From assembly GCA_905221605.1 (NCBI GenBank), contig CAJNDS010002243.1, positions 392,501-456,500 on the forward strand: a DNA stretch of 64,000 bases. The letters run 5' to 3'. The notes under the pieces are model-generated. The model did no database searches, was not told where the DNA came from, and saw only the letters and a list, made by a program, of their open reading frames with translations. Positions within the stretch are counted from its first letter, which is position 1, and each line of letters begins with the position of its first letter. Below, piece after piece: positions 49,180 through 60,880 of this stretch. This DNA comes from Symbiodinium natans. Lineage: Eukaryota > Sar > Dinophyceae > Suessiales > Symbiodiniaceae. A program made the translations under genes and the position numbers.

Positions 49180-49290
49180 AATCCGCAAGCCTCGGCCTTT
49201 AACAAGGTTCGGCACCTCGAGCTTGCCTTCAAGGCATCGGATGGAAGAACAAGATGTCAAACCATTCCCAAAGGCTCTAGAACACCCTAA
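49180..49290 (+). CDS. 36-codon open frame between arrays
   Basis: Open from decayed repeat to TAA in the next array. Mixed charged and hydrophobic (N-K-V-R-H-L-E-L-A-F-K-A). No family is recognised. Confidence 0.13.
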   Translation, partial: NPQASAFNKVRHLELAFKASDGRTRCQTIPKGSRTP

Positions 49291-49314
49291 ACCCTAAGCC
49301 CTAAACCCTAAACC

Positions 49315-49435
49315 CCAAACCCTAAACCCTAAACCCTAAACCCTAAACCCTAAACCCTAAAACCCTAAACCCTAAACCCTAAACCCTAAACCCTAAACCC
49401 TGAACCCTGATCCCTGATCCCTGAACCCTGAACCC
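49315..49435 (-). repeat. interstitial telomere array (CCCTAAA)n
   Basis: About sixteen units, the last ones altered to CCCTGAT/CCCTGAA. Confidence 0.92.
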
Positions 49436-49553
49436 TGCTCTCCCGCGAGGTACCAAGGAGGTTCCAGTCCTTCAAAGTAGGAGGGTGCTTTTCTCAGAGC
49501 CTCCACAGTGTTCCACAGCCCGCGGATGAATTAGTTTCACCTCCCGGCTACTT

Positions 49554-49610
49554 ACTGGTTTTTCGTAGGGAATGAGGGATGAGGTACCCTAGCAACTCTC
49601 TCAACGGGTA
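49554..49610 (+). mobile_element. family G left-hand fragment
   Basis: CTGGTTTTTCGTAGGGAATG AGGGATGAGGTACCC matches the left arm and interior of 5924-6018. Confidence 0.5.
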
Positions 49611-50262
49611 CATATAGCGGATATAAGGAACCCTAAACCATAAACCCTACCCCTGCAACCCTACAACCCTAATCCTCACAACCGAAGCCGTTGACCCGAA
49701 AACCAAACTCTGTTCCACCCGGTTTTTGGAGTGATTCTTGACAGGGTTTAGGGTTCAGGGTTCAGGGCTTATAGGGTTTAGGGTTTAGGGTTAGGGTTTA
49801 GGGCTTAGGGCTTAGGGCTTAGGGTTTGGGGTTTAGGGTTTGGGGTTAGGGTTTAGGTGTAGGGTTTAGGATCCACGAAAGTGTGCTCGCACCAAAGGCG
49901 GCGGGCAGATAGGGCGAGGGTGGCAAGCGTTATGGGTTCATGGGGTTTGTAGGTAATCGAGTTTAGGCTGAAGTGTCCACCTCATCTTTTCAACCCTAAA
50001 CCTAATTCCTACAAATCCCCAACTCTCAACCCTAAACCCTACAGTCAAACATGTATCTGCATATGTATACATAAAATATTTACTTTTTTATTTACTAAAC
50101 CCTAAACCCTAAACCCTACACCCTAAACTTACATGTGTATACAAGGCTGTAGGGTGTTCGCGGCTTTGGGTTTCAGGGTTTTCGTGAAGGCTCATTCTGC
50201 CGTGGACAAGTTGCCGCGACTTTGGCCGCAGGGTTGACGGGTGCGGCGATGGGCTGCTGTTA

Positions 50263-50397
50263 GGGTTTAGGGTTTAGGGTTTAGGGTTTAGGGTTTAGGG
50301 TTTAGGGTTTAGGGTTTAGGGTTTAGGGTTTAGGGTTCAGGGTTCAGGGTTTAGGGTTTAGGGTTTAGGGTTTAGGGTTTAGGGTTTAGGGTTTAGG
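50263..50397 (+). repeat. long TTTAGGG array
   Basis: About nineteen units with two tandem TTCAGGG variants in the middle. Confidence 0.95.
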
Positions 50398-50997
50398 CAC
50401 TAATCAGAACCAGCAAGGATCATGGGTTTAAACTTAAGAACGCGGTACACTTTTGTGCTATCGATCCATATCATGGCCACTTACTTAGAGTTGCTAAAAG
50501 CTCTTTAAGGGCTCAGGGCCTCAGGGTTTAGGGTTTAGGGTTTAGGGGTTAGGGTTTATGGTTTAGGGTTTAGGGTTTAGGGAACCTCAAGTCCAAAGCC
50601 CAAAGGTAGGGTCTTTGGTGGTTTTAGGGTTCAAGGTATGGGTTTTTGCTCAGGGTTAAGGGTTTAGGGTTCAGGGTTGAGGGTTGAGGGGGGGTCGGAA
50701 AAATTCCTAATTGAGCCCCCCAAAACCTATTCTAATTAAGGCCCCTGTATTAGGTCTGTTCAGCGTCTTAGGGCTGTTGAGGATACAGGGGCTCAGGGTT
50801 TTTGGGCTGTTGAGGGTTTGGGTTTCAGGGCTGTTTAGGGTGTATGGTAACGTTCTAGGGGGTTTTCGGGGGCCGTTCAGGACCCGCTTCGTAACGGGTC
50901 CGAATTCCAGGAGTCCCAAAACTCGACAATCCCTGTGCCGCACACCCTCTGCACAATATCCGTGTTGAAGCCCTAAACCCAACACCCAAAACCCTAA

Positions 50998-51128
50998 ACC
51001 CTAAACACTAAACCCTAAACCCTGAACCCTGAATCCTAAACCCTAAACCCTAAACCCTAAACCCTAAACCCTAAACCCTAAACCCTAAACCCTAAACCCT
51101 AAACCCTAAACCCTAAACCCTAAACCCT
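50998..51128 (-). repeat. long CCCTAAA array
   Basis: About eighteen units, fourteen of them perfect and contiguous. Confidence 0.95.
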
Positions 51129-51639
51129 CACTCGCAGACCTTCACTTGTAAACCCACACTCCTGGACCCTAAACCCCTTGCAACCGAAGAGGCCCAGTAG
51201 TAGTGCGCATTGAGGCCCTTCTTTGTTCAAGCCTCTATGGCTCTAGAAACGGGGCGGGGGGGGGGGGGGGGGTTCTTGGGGTTTATCCAGGGTTTAGGGC
51301 CTGTTTAGGGCTTAGGGTTTGGGGTTTAGGGTTTAGGGTTTGGGGTTTCTTTGTCATAGTTGGGTAACATTTTACATTTTTCAGGGTACTTAAATCCAAT
51401 AAGGAATGAAAATTTAAATTTTTAATATTATCCCCACAATGAACTAGGTTTAGGGTTTAGGGTTTAGGGTTTAGGGTTTAGGGTTTAGGGTTTAGGGTTT
51501 AGGGTTGGGGCCTATGCCTTCCTGGCTGAAGGCCGCAAGCTTCGATCTTTGGATCCCTTCTATCCATCCATCCTGAACCCCTGAACCCGGGTTTAGGGGC
51601 TACAGGGCTTCTGAACCCTAGCCCCCTAATCCTAAACCC

Positions 51640-51775
51640 TTAACCCTAAACCCTAAACCCTAAACCCTAAACCCTAAGCCCTAAACCCTAAACCCTAAAC
51701 CCTAAACCCTAAACCCTAAACCCTAAACCCTAAACCCTAAAACCTAAACCCTAAACCCTAACCCTAGACCCTAAA
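51640..51775 (-). repeat. long CCCTAAA array
   Basis: About nineteen units with isolated changes. The following island (51779-51904) is open for 41 plus-strand codons but unrecognised. Confidence 0.93.
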
Positions 51776-53126
51776 CCCGGAACTTTTGGTGTGGGCCGTT
51801 GGGCGAAAGCATCTCAGGAAGCTCTTCAGCTGGGTAAAGATGCGGCACCAGCCGGCCGTCGAAGATTGGATTCAGGAGCCTCTAAACCGAACCCTAAACC
51901 CTAAACCCTAAACCCTAAACCCTAAACCCTAAACCCTAAACCCTATGAGCCCTGAACCTTGAGAAGCCCTGAACCCCCGAACCTGGCATCCTAAGAGGCA
52001 GCACGTAGTTTGTCCTTCCTTTCTTCTGGGCTCAAGGGTTCCCTTTCCGGACCCTCAAACCCTCAGTGTCTTGTAGGGTTTAGGGTTTAGGGTTTAGGGT
52101 TTGGGGTTTAGGGTTTGGGGTTTAGGGGTTTAGGGTTTGAGGTCCCGAATCCTGAAGTTAAGCGCTGCAGGTGCACGAGGTGAAGTCTTAGGGAGATGTG
52201 CTCTGAGAGTCTTGCAAGCCTGGACGCTTGGCAAACCCCAAAGCCTTAACTATCAAAGACCCAGAGTCTGAGATCCAAGAGCTTCATCCAATGTATTTTG
52301 TCTAGGGTTTCGGGCATTAGGGATGTTTAGGATTTAGGATTGGAGGGGAGCGAGCATTCTATGCTGAGCGTTCTCCACGAAGCCTTACTACAGCCGCAAA
52401 CCTCTCAACTCGATGCCTGGCCGTCCCGCAAAGGCTTGAACGAATGGCAGTGAGGTGCTCCGCATTGAGCCCGCCCGAAGCCCTAACCCCGAAAACCCTG
52501 AACCCTCCTGGCTAAACCCAAAGCCCGAAACCCCAAACCCCAAACCCTAAACCCTGAACCCCGAGCCCTTCCCCACATCCAGACGATTGGGACGTTCAGC
52601 CCGAAGATGTTTAGAGTTTAGGGTTTAGGGTTTAGGGTCTAGGGTTTAGGGTTAGGGTTTAGGGTTTAGGGCCAAACCCCGACCCCGTGACATCAGCTCT
52701 GAACCCTTCAGTTCCCTCTATCAGCCCTAACCCCACTCTGAGCGGCTTGGGCCCCTAAACCCTAGCACCCTCAACCCAAACCCAAGATCCTCAACCCTAA
52801 ACCCAAAATCCTCAACCCTAAACCTAACACCCTCAACCTTATGCCCAAAATCCTTGACCCTCAAACCTAAAAATCTAAAGCCTCAAAACCGCAGGAGCAC
52901 TTGAACGCCTGGTATCACCGAGAGACCTCGGACGAGTGGCTCGGCCTCAGTTCCTAAATCAGTGTTAGGGATCCTTTTTACTTTTTGGGTTATGGGCTTT
53001 CTTGCATATAAACAGAAGGGATCCTTTTTTCTTCCTAGGGGAACAGGGATTAAGGTTCGGAGGGCTTAGATGCCGGTCTGTGTTGAAGCTGAGGTAAAGA
53101 GGTGGTCGGCCTAATCCCTGAACCCT

Positions 53127-53220
53127 AAACCCTAAACCCTAAACCCTAAACCCTAAACCCTAAACCCTAAACCCTAAACCCTAAACCTTCGGAGCCATCT
53201 ACGCCCCCCCCCCCCCCCCC
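53127..53220 (-). repeat. CCCTAAA array followed by a poly-C run
   Basis: About nine units (53127-53188), then a short island, about 18 C (53203-53221) and AAACAAACAAAC. Confidence 0.9.
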
Positions 53221-53300
53221 CAAACAAACAAACATTTTGACTTTGACGCTTTGCATAGGCTGTGCCACAATGAGCATAGCCCAGCATTCGCGTGACCATG

Positions 53301-53720
53301 TCACAACAGAGGTGAACTACGAGCACAAAGAGCTAAATTCAGCGGAGGAGCGATGTGAACATCAAACCTCCACTTCCGAGCAGAACGTTGCATAAACAAA
53401 TCTTGCAAGTGAGCGCGAGGGTCCGGCTCACACATATGCTTGACACGGTACGATACACCTTTGGTTGGGCGGCTGTATCCCAACACGTACAGACTACGAC
53501 AATTCACAACACATTCCCCAGGGAGGAGAGCTACGTGCATGCTTTTCCTAAGCCATTTGACTGCCGCTTGGAATGTTCGCAGGTCTTCTGCAAACGAACA
53601 AACAAACAGAAAGCCATTGTCTAGAGAGCTGCCTGCCCACTCGGAGTGGCAGGGAGTTGGGTATGTCTTAGGGTTTAGGTCATTGGGTTCATTGGGTTCA
53701 TTGGGTTCTGAACCGTTCAA
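53301..53720 (-). CDS. 139-codon minus frame overlapping a 149-codon plus frame
   Basis: The longest open frames in the window lie here on opposite strands (53301-53720 minus, 53440-53889 plus, plus a third at 53355-53624). The minus frame has a plausible mixed composition and starts at TTG in a GAACCCAAT triplicate. Overlap on both strands means at most one is real. The island is about 650 bp without telomere arrays. No family is recognised. Confidence 0.18.
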   Translation of the reverse strand: MNGSEPNEPNEPNDLNPKTYPTPCHSEWAGSSLDNGFLFVCSFAEDLRTFQAAVKWLRKSMHVALLPGECVVNCRSLYVLGYSRPTKGVSYRVKHMCEPDPRAHLQDLFMQRSARKWRFDVHIAPPLNLALCARSSPLL

Positions 53721-53884
53721 GCACCATGGAGGTTTCGATGTTCAGGCGTTCGATACGCTCTACACTGCCAAGCCTCGAGATCTTTCTAGGGAGCAAGCAC
53801 CGAATGCCTTAAACACCATGAACCCTAAACCATCAACCCTGAAAACCTCAAGGCTTTCTAACACATATCCCCTGAGCCCACCTA

Positions 53885-53970
53885 CTTAGCCAATAGTTGA
53901 GCTTTGAACTTTTTGGGTTTCCTAGGAAAAATGAAGGCTTAACCCTTTTTCCCCTTGGTTATTGGAGAAG
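53885..53970 (+). mobile_element. family T foldback element, copy 2
   Basis: CTTAGCCAATAGTTGAGC... TTATTGGAGAAG aligns with 721-833. Confidence 0.6.
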
Positions 53971-54594
53971 TAAGAAACTATAGATTAAACACCCAAATCA
54001 AAACCCTGCACTTTTGAACCCTAAACCCTAAACCCGAACCTTAAAACCCCGAGACTAAGGCATTGCCTGGGCGTGAAGTTTCGTGTCCCGGGAATTGGCG
54101 CCAGCTTCGCAGCTGGCGCACCGGCGATGGACCAGAGGGTAGAGGGGGTGTGGGTTTCGGGTTTAGGGTTTAGGGTTTGCAAGCGGAAGATTTCAAGAAA
54201 CCCCCAGCTGAACCCTAAAGCAAGGGTATTAAGTCTGACCAGCTGCAGGCCCGAAAAAACGCTTGTAACCCACAGGGAAGCCTAAACCCTAAGTCCTAAA
54301 CCCTAAACCCTAAACCCCAAACCCCAAGCCCTCCCTTGGATGTTCCAGTCCGCCTGCAGGCTGGACCCTATAGCCTTGGTTCGGGGTTTAGGGTTTGGGG
54401 TGTAGGGTTTAGGGTTTAGGGTTTCGGGTTTCGGGTTGTGGGTTTATATGTTTGGGCTCTTGACGGTAACAACCCGTTAACGCCGGTAGGTACCCGAATG
54501 TTGCCGAGTTTCGGAATATCCGAACCTCTCCCTTGGACCACCCTTCCGCAAGGAATCGACGAACCCACCATTCAGCCCTGAACCCTACAACCTA

Positions 54595-54712
54595 AACCGC
54601 AAACCCCAAACCCTAAACCCAAAACCCTAACCCCTGAACCCTAAACACTAAACCCCAAACCCTAAACCCCAAACCCTAAACCCCAAACCCTAAACCCCAA
54701 ACCCCAAACCCC
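54595..54712 (-). repeat. mixed CCCTAAA / CCCCAAA array
   Basis: Alternating CCCTAAA and CCCCAAA units, about sixteen in total, ending in three CCCCAAA. Confidence 0.88.
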
Positions 54713-54960
54713 ACACACTTGAGGCGAGATGGTCATGCGCGAGATCCTGTCTCCAGAATCTGATGCTGGGTCGGATGGGGGCGACTACGAGAAGCTCGGA
54801 CTTGTTTAAAGGGTTTAGGGTTTAGGGATCAGGGTTTAGGGTTTAGGCTTTAGGGTTTAGGGGTTTAGGGGTTTAGGGTTTAGGGTTTAAGGTTTACGGA
54901 ATTTCTAAGGCAGATAGGTCGAGGATGATGGATGAGGGTTGAGGATGTTGGGTTGGGGGT

Positions 54961-55200
54961 TTGCGGGGTGTAGGAGGCCTAAGCCCGGCCGTATCCCCTA
55001 TAGACCCCCCAAACAAGAAAGACATGCGATCTCTGGGAAGGGCTATTTCGGGGAGCCTTTACAATGCAGACCCCTTTGGATCCAGCCTCATGTTGCTTGC
55101 CTTCGGCCCAGAGTACCTTCAAAGATATTGTAAGCACAACATTCAAAATTGTTGGCTGAGAATGGCTCTTCGGCATAGGTTCCCGCAGCGGAAGCCATGA
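54961..55200 (+). CDS. 79-codon open frame, unrecognised
   Basis: GTG-started, ending TGA, in an island without telomere repeats. Mixed composition with aromatic and charged residues throughout (L-L-A-F-G-P-E-Y-L-Q-R-Y) and no low complexity. A plus frame (54939-55133) and a minus frame (54979-55176) overlap. One of the better coding candidates, but without a family match. Confidence 0.25.
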   Translation: MRGVGGLSPAVSPIDPPNKKDMRSLGRAISGSLYNADPFGSSLMLLAFGPEYLQRYCKHNIQNCWLRMALRHRFPQRKP

Positions 55201-55879
55201 GTTTCATTTCAAGGAAGCGGTTATTCGACAACATGAAAAGACCCATTTGGCCTAGGCCTAGATAACCCCATTGTAAATTTCACATTTCCAGTGCAAATCT
55301 GGATCCGAAAAACTTGAACGAGGAAGGCCCCTGTGGCTTAGAACACCTTGAATGGAAACCTTAACTTGAATACGATTCTGAACCTGAAAGTCCCTAAACC
55401 CTAAACCCTAAACCCTAAACCCTAAACCCTAAACCCTTAACCCCAATCTCTAGCCTCAATATTTGATGTGTGGATTTGGTTGGCTTGCTCTGGCTCTGGT
55501 TTTGGTTCAGTTTGAGAAGTGTTCGGGCAATTTTATAAACCCTAAACCCTAATCCCTAATCCCTAAACCCTAATCCCTAAACCCTAAACCCTAAACCCTA
55601 AACCCTAAAGGTGGGCAGGTCTTCATACAACTGCACGCCTACCAGCACACAACCTTGCCCAGCACCACCCTCCAGTCTAAACCCCAAACCCTAGCTAGAC
55701 CCTAAACCCTAAACCCTAAACCCAAACCCCAAACCCTAAACCCTAAACCCTAAGCCCCAGGCTCCTGATGAAGCTGGAGATGCGCCCTCTGATCGCGTGC
55801 TAGCTGCGGCCAGGGTTTCGGGTTCGAGAACCCTAAATCTCGTGACGAACAAGATTCGTCTTTAGATGTCGCAAGATTT

Positions 55880-55920
55880 TGCAGGGAGGGGGTGGGGGGG
55901 GGGGGGGGGGGGGGGGGTAG
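55880..55920 (+). repeat. poly-G run
   Basis: GGGTGGG followed by about 23 G. Comparable G or C runs of at least 12 occur more than twenty times in the window. Confidence 0.9.
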
Positions 55921-56238
55921 GAGGCTTGTTGCATAAGGCGTCGGTTGAGTAATCGGTGGATTAAGGAGTCGTGGACTAGTTTCGGATTTCCTGAAACGCC
56001 TGTTGGGGCTTCCGTTTCAGGTACTCAACAATGTTTCGCTAACCCTAAACCCTAAACCCTAAACTAAACCCTAAACCCTAAACCCTAAACCGTAAACCCC
56101 TCCCTAAACCCCTAAGCCCCTAACCCCCTGAACCCTGAAGCCATCATAAAGTCAAAAAGCGCCCGTTTGAGAGCCATCTTGAGGTTGTGGGCCGTGCCTA
56201 AGCCCTAGATGATCATGGTGGTTTGGGGTCCCTCTAAA

Positions 56239-56356
56239 ACTACTAATTTACTAATTGCTTCAGAACCTGCCCCAAAAAATGTTAACTGCTTCTTCCTTAA
56301 GGGATTATTATCTTTCATTTGTTTGGGTTCTTTAAGCAAATAGTAGCAAATAGTGG
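56239..56356 (+). mobile_element. family L foldback element with TAAA duplication
   Basis: A 118 bp element: ACTACTAATTTACTAATTGC to GCAAATAGTAGCAAATAGTGG, flanked by TAAA on both sides. The terminal motif is itself duplicated in tandem. Removal joins a short frame at 56209-56432, but a different 67-codon frame (56353-56556) is also open. Confidence 0.7.
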
Positions 56357-57159
56357 TAAACCTGCGAGCCTCGCCTTGGGGTTGTTGTGGGAATCTGACG
56401 CCCTGGGCTTGTTTGCGACGCTTTGTGTTTAAACGCCTCTTGAGACGTTGTGTTTCAAGGCCCCTTTTGAGACAGAAATTTCTCGGCGACGCGCTCGCGG
56501 CAGTATCTTCAGTCGACCCTGACCCTACACCCTACACCCTAAGCCCTAAACCCTAAACCCTAAACCCTAAACCCTAGGTCTATTTTAGGCTCATCTTATA
56601 CACCCTACACCTATAAACTCTCAATCATGAAGCCCTACGACCCGGAGTTACCAACGGCCTTAGTTGTACCCGCAGGCGTGCCACGACCCCTATTTTATTA
56701 CTGGTTTTGGGTCTTGGGGGTTTAGGGTTGTTGGTTAGATGTTTTCAATGAATGTGGCGAGGGCTTTCGATTTAGGGGATATATGACAGGTTCCGTGTTC
56801 CCACGAGCATTCATGAGGGATCCTCAAACGACCTAAGAGACACCCTAAGGAACTCGGAATCTTACTAAGGGTCCTTTTTTGAGGCACCTGCCGAGAACAG
56901 GTGCTGGGTACATAAACCCTCAACCCTACCAAAATATTCCTAAGCCTCCATTCAACCCGACTTGGTTCCCGTCACTTGAAACTCCTGGGGCACTAAGGTC
57001 ACTTTGGCCTCAATATGGTCCCTTACAATCTTTAAAGGGACACTTGCGACACTTGGGTCTCCTCACCTGGAACAGCCCCTAAACCCTAAACCCTTAGCCC
57101 TAAACCCTAAACCCTAAACCCTAAACCCTAAACCCTAAACCCTAAACCCCAAACCTGGG

Positions 57160-57310
57160 AGACTTGGGTCACTTTGGGTCACTTTGGACTTCGGGCAGCC
57201 TTGGTGCGCCTGGGGGCGCTTAGGTCACTCGGGCCCGCGTGGGACACTGAAGACGCCTGGGGACGTTCGGAACCCTTGAATCACTTGGGCGCGTTTGGGG
57301 ACATCCGGGT
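57160..57310. other. GC-rich island with degenerate ACTTGGGTC repeats
   Basis: GGGTCACTTTGGGTCACTTTGG and looser CACTTGGG/CGCTTAGG copies at about 10 bp spacing. No gene is recognised. Confidence 0.5.
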
Positions 57311-57645
57311 TTCGGGTTTAGGGTTTAGGTTTTAGGTTTTAGGGTTTAGGTTTAGGGTTTAGGGTTTAGGTTTTAGGTTTTAGGGTTTAGGGTTGAATTG
57401 GCCCTGGGTCGCTTGGAATTCTTGGAACACCATGCTCACCTGATCCGCTTGCGGACGCTTGGGAACCGTTGGTTGGCAGGCGTTCTGGTGACAATTGGGG
57501 AAACTTCGGCAGCGATCGAGTTTACAACCCCATTTCGGTGCAGCAACTTGCTGCAGGTGGCTCAAGGATCTCAAACAGATTTGCTACCATGAAACGGGTA
57601 ATACCTGATTAAAATTTTCTACAGAACCCCATGAACCCAGCCGAG

Positions 57646-58039
57646 TTATAATTGCAGCTCTTCTATATATGACCCCGGCATAGGCTTCAAGGTCGTGGGT
57701 GTAGGCTGCGGAGTGCACGTAGTGCCAGGAAATTTCTCATCAATCCATTTATTGTTCCGCTGTGCTGCAGACAGCGTCCAGGTCGCATCCGAAAAGGTCG
57801 CGCACAGACGCATGCTGCCCCCCTCAAGATTTTCGGGAAAGGTTCCACAGATGGTGGTTCCAGTTTTCTCGTGTGCTTTAAATTTCTCAAATTTGGTCGC
57901 CTTCTTTGCGGGCCGTCCGCAGTTTTCAATCAAGATTGTTCTTTTGTGCTGGCGCAAGCGCCTGAGGCGCCCGATCTCGGTCCGAATCGGACTGCGTGGG
58001 CCACTGAAGCTTGCTTCCCGACACCCCCGTAACAGGTGA
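57646..58039. other. unique island with long frames on both strands
   Basis: A 114-codon plus frame (57695-58039) overlaps a 103-codon minus frame (57646-57957). The minus frame extends upstream without a stop beyond its TTG and has a basic, lysine-rich centre (K-K-A-T-K-F-E-K-F-K). I prefer the minus frame slightly. No family is recognised. Confidence 0.25.
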
Positions 58040-58129
58040 AGGGGTGTGCATCTGAAACCTTAAGCACATATGCATACCCAGGAACCCAAGTGTCATCCCC
58101 TGTAGCTACTTTTCATAAACCCCAAACCC

Positions 58130-58250
58130 TGGACCCCAAACCCTGCGCCCTGAACCCTGAACCCCAAACCCTAAACCCTAAACCCTAAACCCTAAAACCC
58201 TAAAACCCTAAAACCCTAAAACCCTAAAACCCTAAAACCCTGAAACCGAA
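58130..58250 (-). repeat. CCCTAAAA octamer block in a telomere-type array
   Basis: CCCTAAA units change abruptly to six CCCTAAAA units (58190-58240). Confidence 0.88.
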
Positions 58251-58692
58251 TCCCCCCCAAACCCCCGCGGGAAGGCCCGCCTCTCACCGTCAAGTGAGAC
58301 AGAAAAAGGTTCGCGTTTCCTACACCCCCCTCGCCCCCCCTTGCCGAGGGTTAAGGGTTCAGGGTTCAGGGTTTAGGGTTCAGGGTTTAGATGGGATTTT
58401 CTGGATAGGGTGTAAAAGTGTTTCTCAGGGTGGTTCCATCGTGTTCACGTGGGGTTATGATAGGGTTTCGATCGGGTTTACATGGTCGATCGGATTTTCG
58501 GGAGGGCTTATGGTAGTTTATAGGGTGTAGGGGTTATAGGGTCTTAAGGGTTTCAAGGCTTGGGGCTTGAAGTTTGGGGTTTGGGGTTTAGGGTTTAGGG
58601 TTTAGGGGTTGTAGGGTTTTAAGGGTTTCAAGGGTGTTAAGCGTTTCTAGGCTCGGGCCTTGCGGGGGCCTTTCTTGGATGTTAAGGAGGGC

Positions 58693-58835
58693 CTAGGGTC
58701 TAGGGTTTAGGGTTTAGGGTTTAGGGTTTAGGGTTTAGGGTTTAGGGTTTAGGGTTTAGGGTTTAGGGTTTAGGACTTAGGGTCTAGGACTTAGGGTTTA
58801 GGGTTTAGGACTTAGGGTTTAGGGTTTCGGGCTTG
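58693..58835 (+). repeat. TTTAGGG array with ACTTAGGG variants
   Basis: Twelve perfect units, followed by units in which GGACTTA alternates with GGGTTTA. Confidence 0.9.
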
Positions 58836-58924
58836 GGCTCCAAGACCTCTCAAGGCTTTTATTCTGCACATGCCCGGAAGCGTCTTCTGAAACTCCCTTA
58901 CATCCAAAGCCCTAAGGCCAGAAT

Positions 58925-59045
58925 AAACCCTAAACCCCAAACCCCAAACCCCAAACCCCAAACCCCAAACCCCAAACCCCAAGCCCCAAGCCCCAAGCCC
59001 CAAGCCCCAAACCCCAAACCCCAAACTTCAAGCCCCAAGCCCTGA
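58925..59045 (-). repeat. CCCCAAA / CCCCAAG array
   Basis: About seven CCCCAAA, five CCCCAAG, then CCCCAAA again: two nested homogenised blocks. The repetitive Pro-Lys frame across it is an artefact. Confidence 0.9.
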
Positions 59046-59349
59046 ACCTGAACCCTCATTCCTACACTTTAGTTTCCTTCCAAAAACCAATATGTCCAGA
59101 GCACCTCTGGTCTTTGTTTCTGGGTATCCGTTGCTTTGATGGCCCGCGCTCCAGTGTGCAAGTTCATATCCCAGGCATGCCCTAAACCCCAAGCTCTAAA
59201 CCTGAACTTTAGACTCTAAGCTAAGCCCTAAACGTTACAAACCCTAAACTCCAAGCCCTAAACTCTGCAAACCCTAAACCACTGCCTCTAAACCCTGAAC
59301 TCCAAACCCTAAGCCCTCGACTCCAACCCCTAAACCCTAAACTCTACAC

Positions 59350-59440
59350 CCTAAACCCTAAACCCTAAACCCTAAACCCTAAACCCTAAACCCCAAACCC
59401 CAAACCCCAAACCCCAAACCCTAAACCCTAAACCCTAAAC
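59350..59440 (-). repeat. CCCTAAA array with a CCCCAAA block
   Basis: Perfect units flank four CCCCAAA in tandem. Confidence 0.9.
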
Positions 59441-59721
59441 GCTTACTCTACTCCATGAAGTCGCTGTCAAGGTCAAGGCTGAGCCCCAAAGTCCTTTGGC
59501 CCGCCTATATTCCAAACCCTAAAGCCTGTCAACCCCAGACCGGCATTTAGGGTTCCGGGTTTTCGATTCGTTGAGATGAACTCAAGGTCCTTTAGGGTTC
59601 AGGGTTTAGAGTTTAGGGTTTAGGGTTTAGGGTTTAGGGTTAGATGCGAGGTTCACTTGTGGAGGTTTTCTTACACCAGAATAGCTTGTCATGGGCACTA
59701 GGCATGTGTCTTGCATTGCAG

Positions 59722-59834
59722 CTTTCGGCGATGTCCTGGTGGGGACAGTCATCGGCCAGCAGCAGCGCACAGTCTGGCACGGCAGCTGTATCACATTCGT
59801 CTCGAAGCCGCTTGCAATGAACCCTAAACCCTAA
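59722..59834 (+). CDS. exon-like segment after CATTGCAG
   Basis: Begins after TTGCATTGCAG and is open for about 36 codons into a CCCTAAA array (D-V-L-V-G-T-V-I-G near the start). A second frame is also open. No family is recognised. Confidence 0.17.
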
Positions 59835-60170
59835 ACCCTAAACCCTAAACCCTAAACCCTAAACCGTGGTTTCCTTTCTTGGCAAGGCAGGGCTGGACCG
59901 AGGCGGACCGCCATGGTACCATGGGGTCGAACTCGGACTTCTACAGCGAGAGCGCACAAATCATGCGGGCAGAATGCCTGGTGCTAGGGTTTAGGTATGA
60001 GTTTAGAGTTCAGGGTTCGGGGTTCAGGGTTTAGGGTTTGGGGTTTGAGGTTTGGGGTTAGGGTTTAGGGTTTGGGGTCCAGGGTTTACCCCATAGACAG
60101 GCACGAAGAGCGCTCCGGGAACGTGCAGGGCAGCTGGTTTCTGCAGAGGCTGCTGGGGCTTGGGGTAGTT

Positions 60171-60272
60171 CTGGCTGGTTCTTAGTAGGGAGTGCGGGAA
60201 ATAGGGCCCTAAAAATACGTTTTCAGGATCTTTCTAGGGCCCTAATTCCCTCATTCCCTACGAAGAACCAGG
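60171..60272 (+). mobile_element. family G foldback element
   Basis: CTGGCTGGTTCTTAGTAGGG AG pairs with CATTCCCTACGAAGAACCAGG. Interior GGGCCCTAAAAATACG... TTTCTAGGGCCC is a further inverted pair. Confidence 0.75.
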
Positions 60273-60778
60273 AATTTTCCCAGAGGAGGGGTTTCCCCAA
60301 GACACCAGAAACTTCCAAAATCCTTCTTAGAGCAACCGTCAACTCCAGACCCTAAACCCCAAACCCTAAACCCTAAACCCCAAACCCTAAACCCTAAACC
60401 CCGCATTCTCAGAAGCCCCCGCGTCTGGGGCTCCAGGATAAAGGGCTCAAGTTCATGTCGGCTTGCGGGTGATTGGATCGAGGAAGTCGAGGGCTCCTAG
60501 TTTGTTGTTTTATTTCTAGCATTTAGGGTTTAGGGCTGGGTTTAGGGTTTAGGGGTTAGGGTTTGGGGTTTAGGGTTTGGGGTTTGGGGTTTAGGGTTTA
60601 GGGTTCAGGTTTAGGGTTTATCGGTTTAGGGTTTGGGCGTTGTAGGGCATTGTCGGGCCTCAGCACAGGTTTTTCGTCTGAGGGCTCGCGCATATCGGAC
60701 CCTCATCTGATATGCCTCTTATATGCGAGGTGCCCTACATGCACCCATTTTCCTGAAATGAAGCTTTTGGGTTCTCTA

Positions 60779-60880
60779 GGACCCAGAGTAGGCCCCATTC
60801 CCTTTCTCATTGGTTTGGGTTCTCTTGTGAGCCGTATAAACCAAAAAGTGCACCCTTGTGAGTCCTAGGTTACTGTTTGG
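60779..60880 (+). mobile_element. family H element
   Basis: GGACCCAGAGTAGGCCCC to CCTAGGTTACTGTTTGG, with the middle GTGCACCCTTGTG. Confidence 0.6.

Noticed and set aside
55815-55845. GGGTTCGAGAACCC resembling a tRNA T-arm
   Set aside because: It is a simple palindrome without the remaining tRNA arms.
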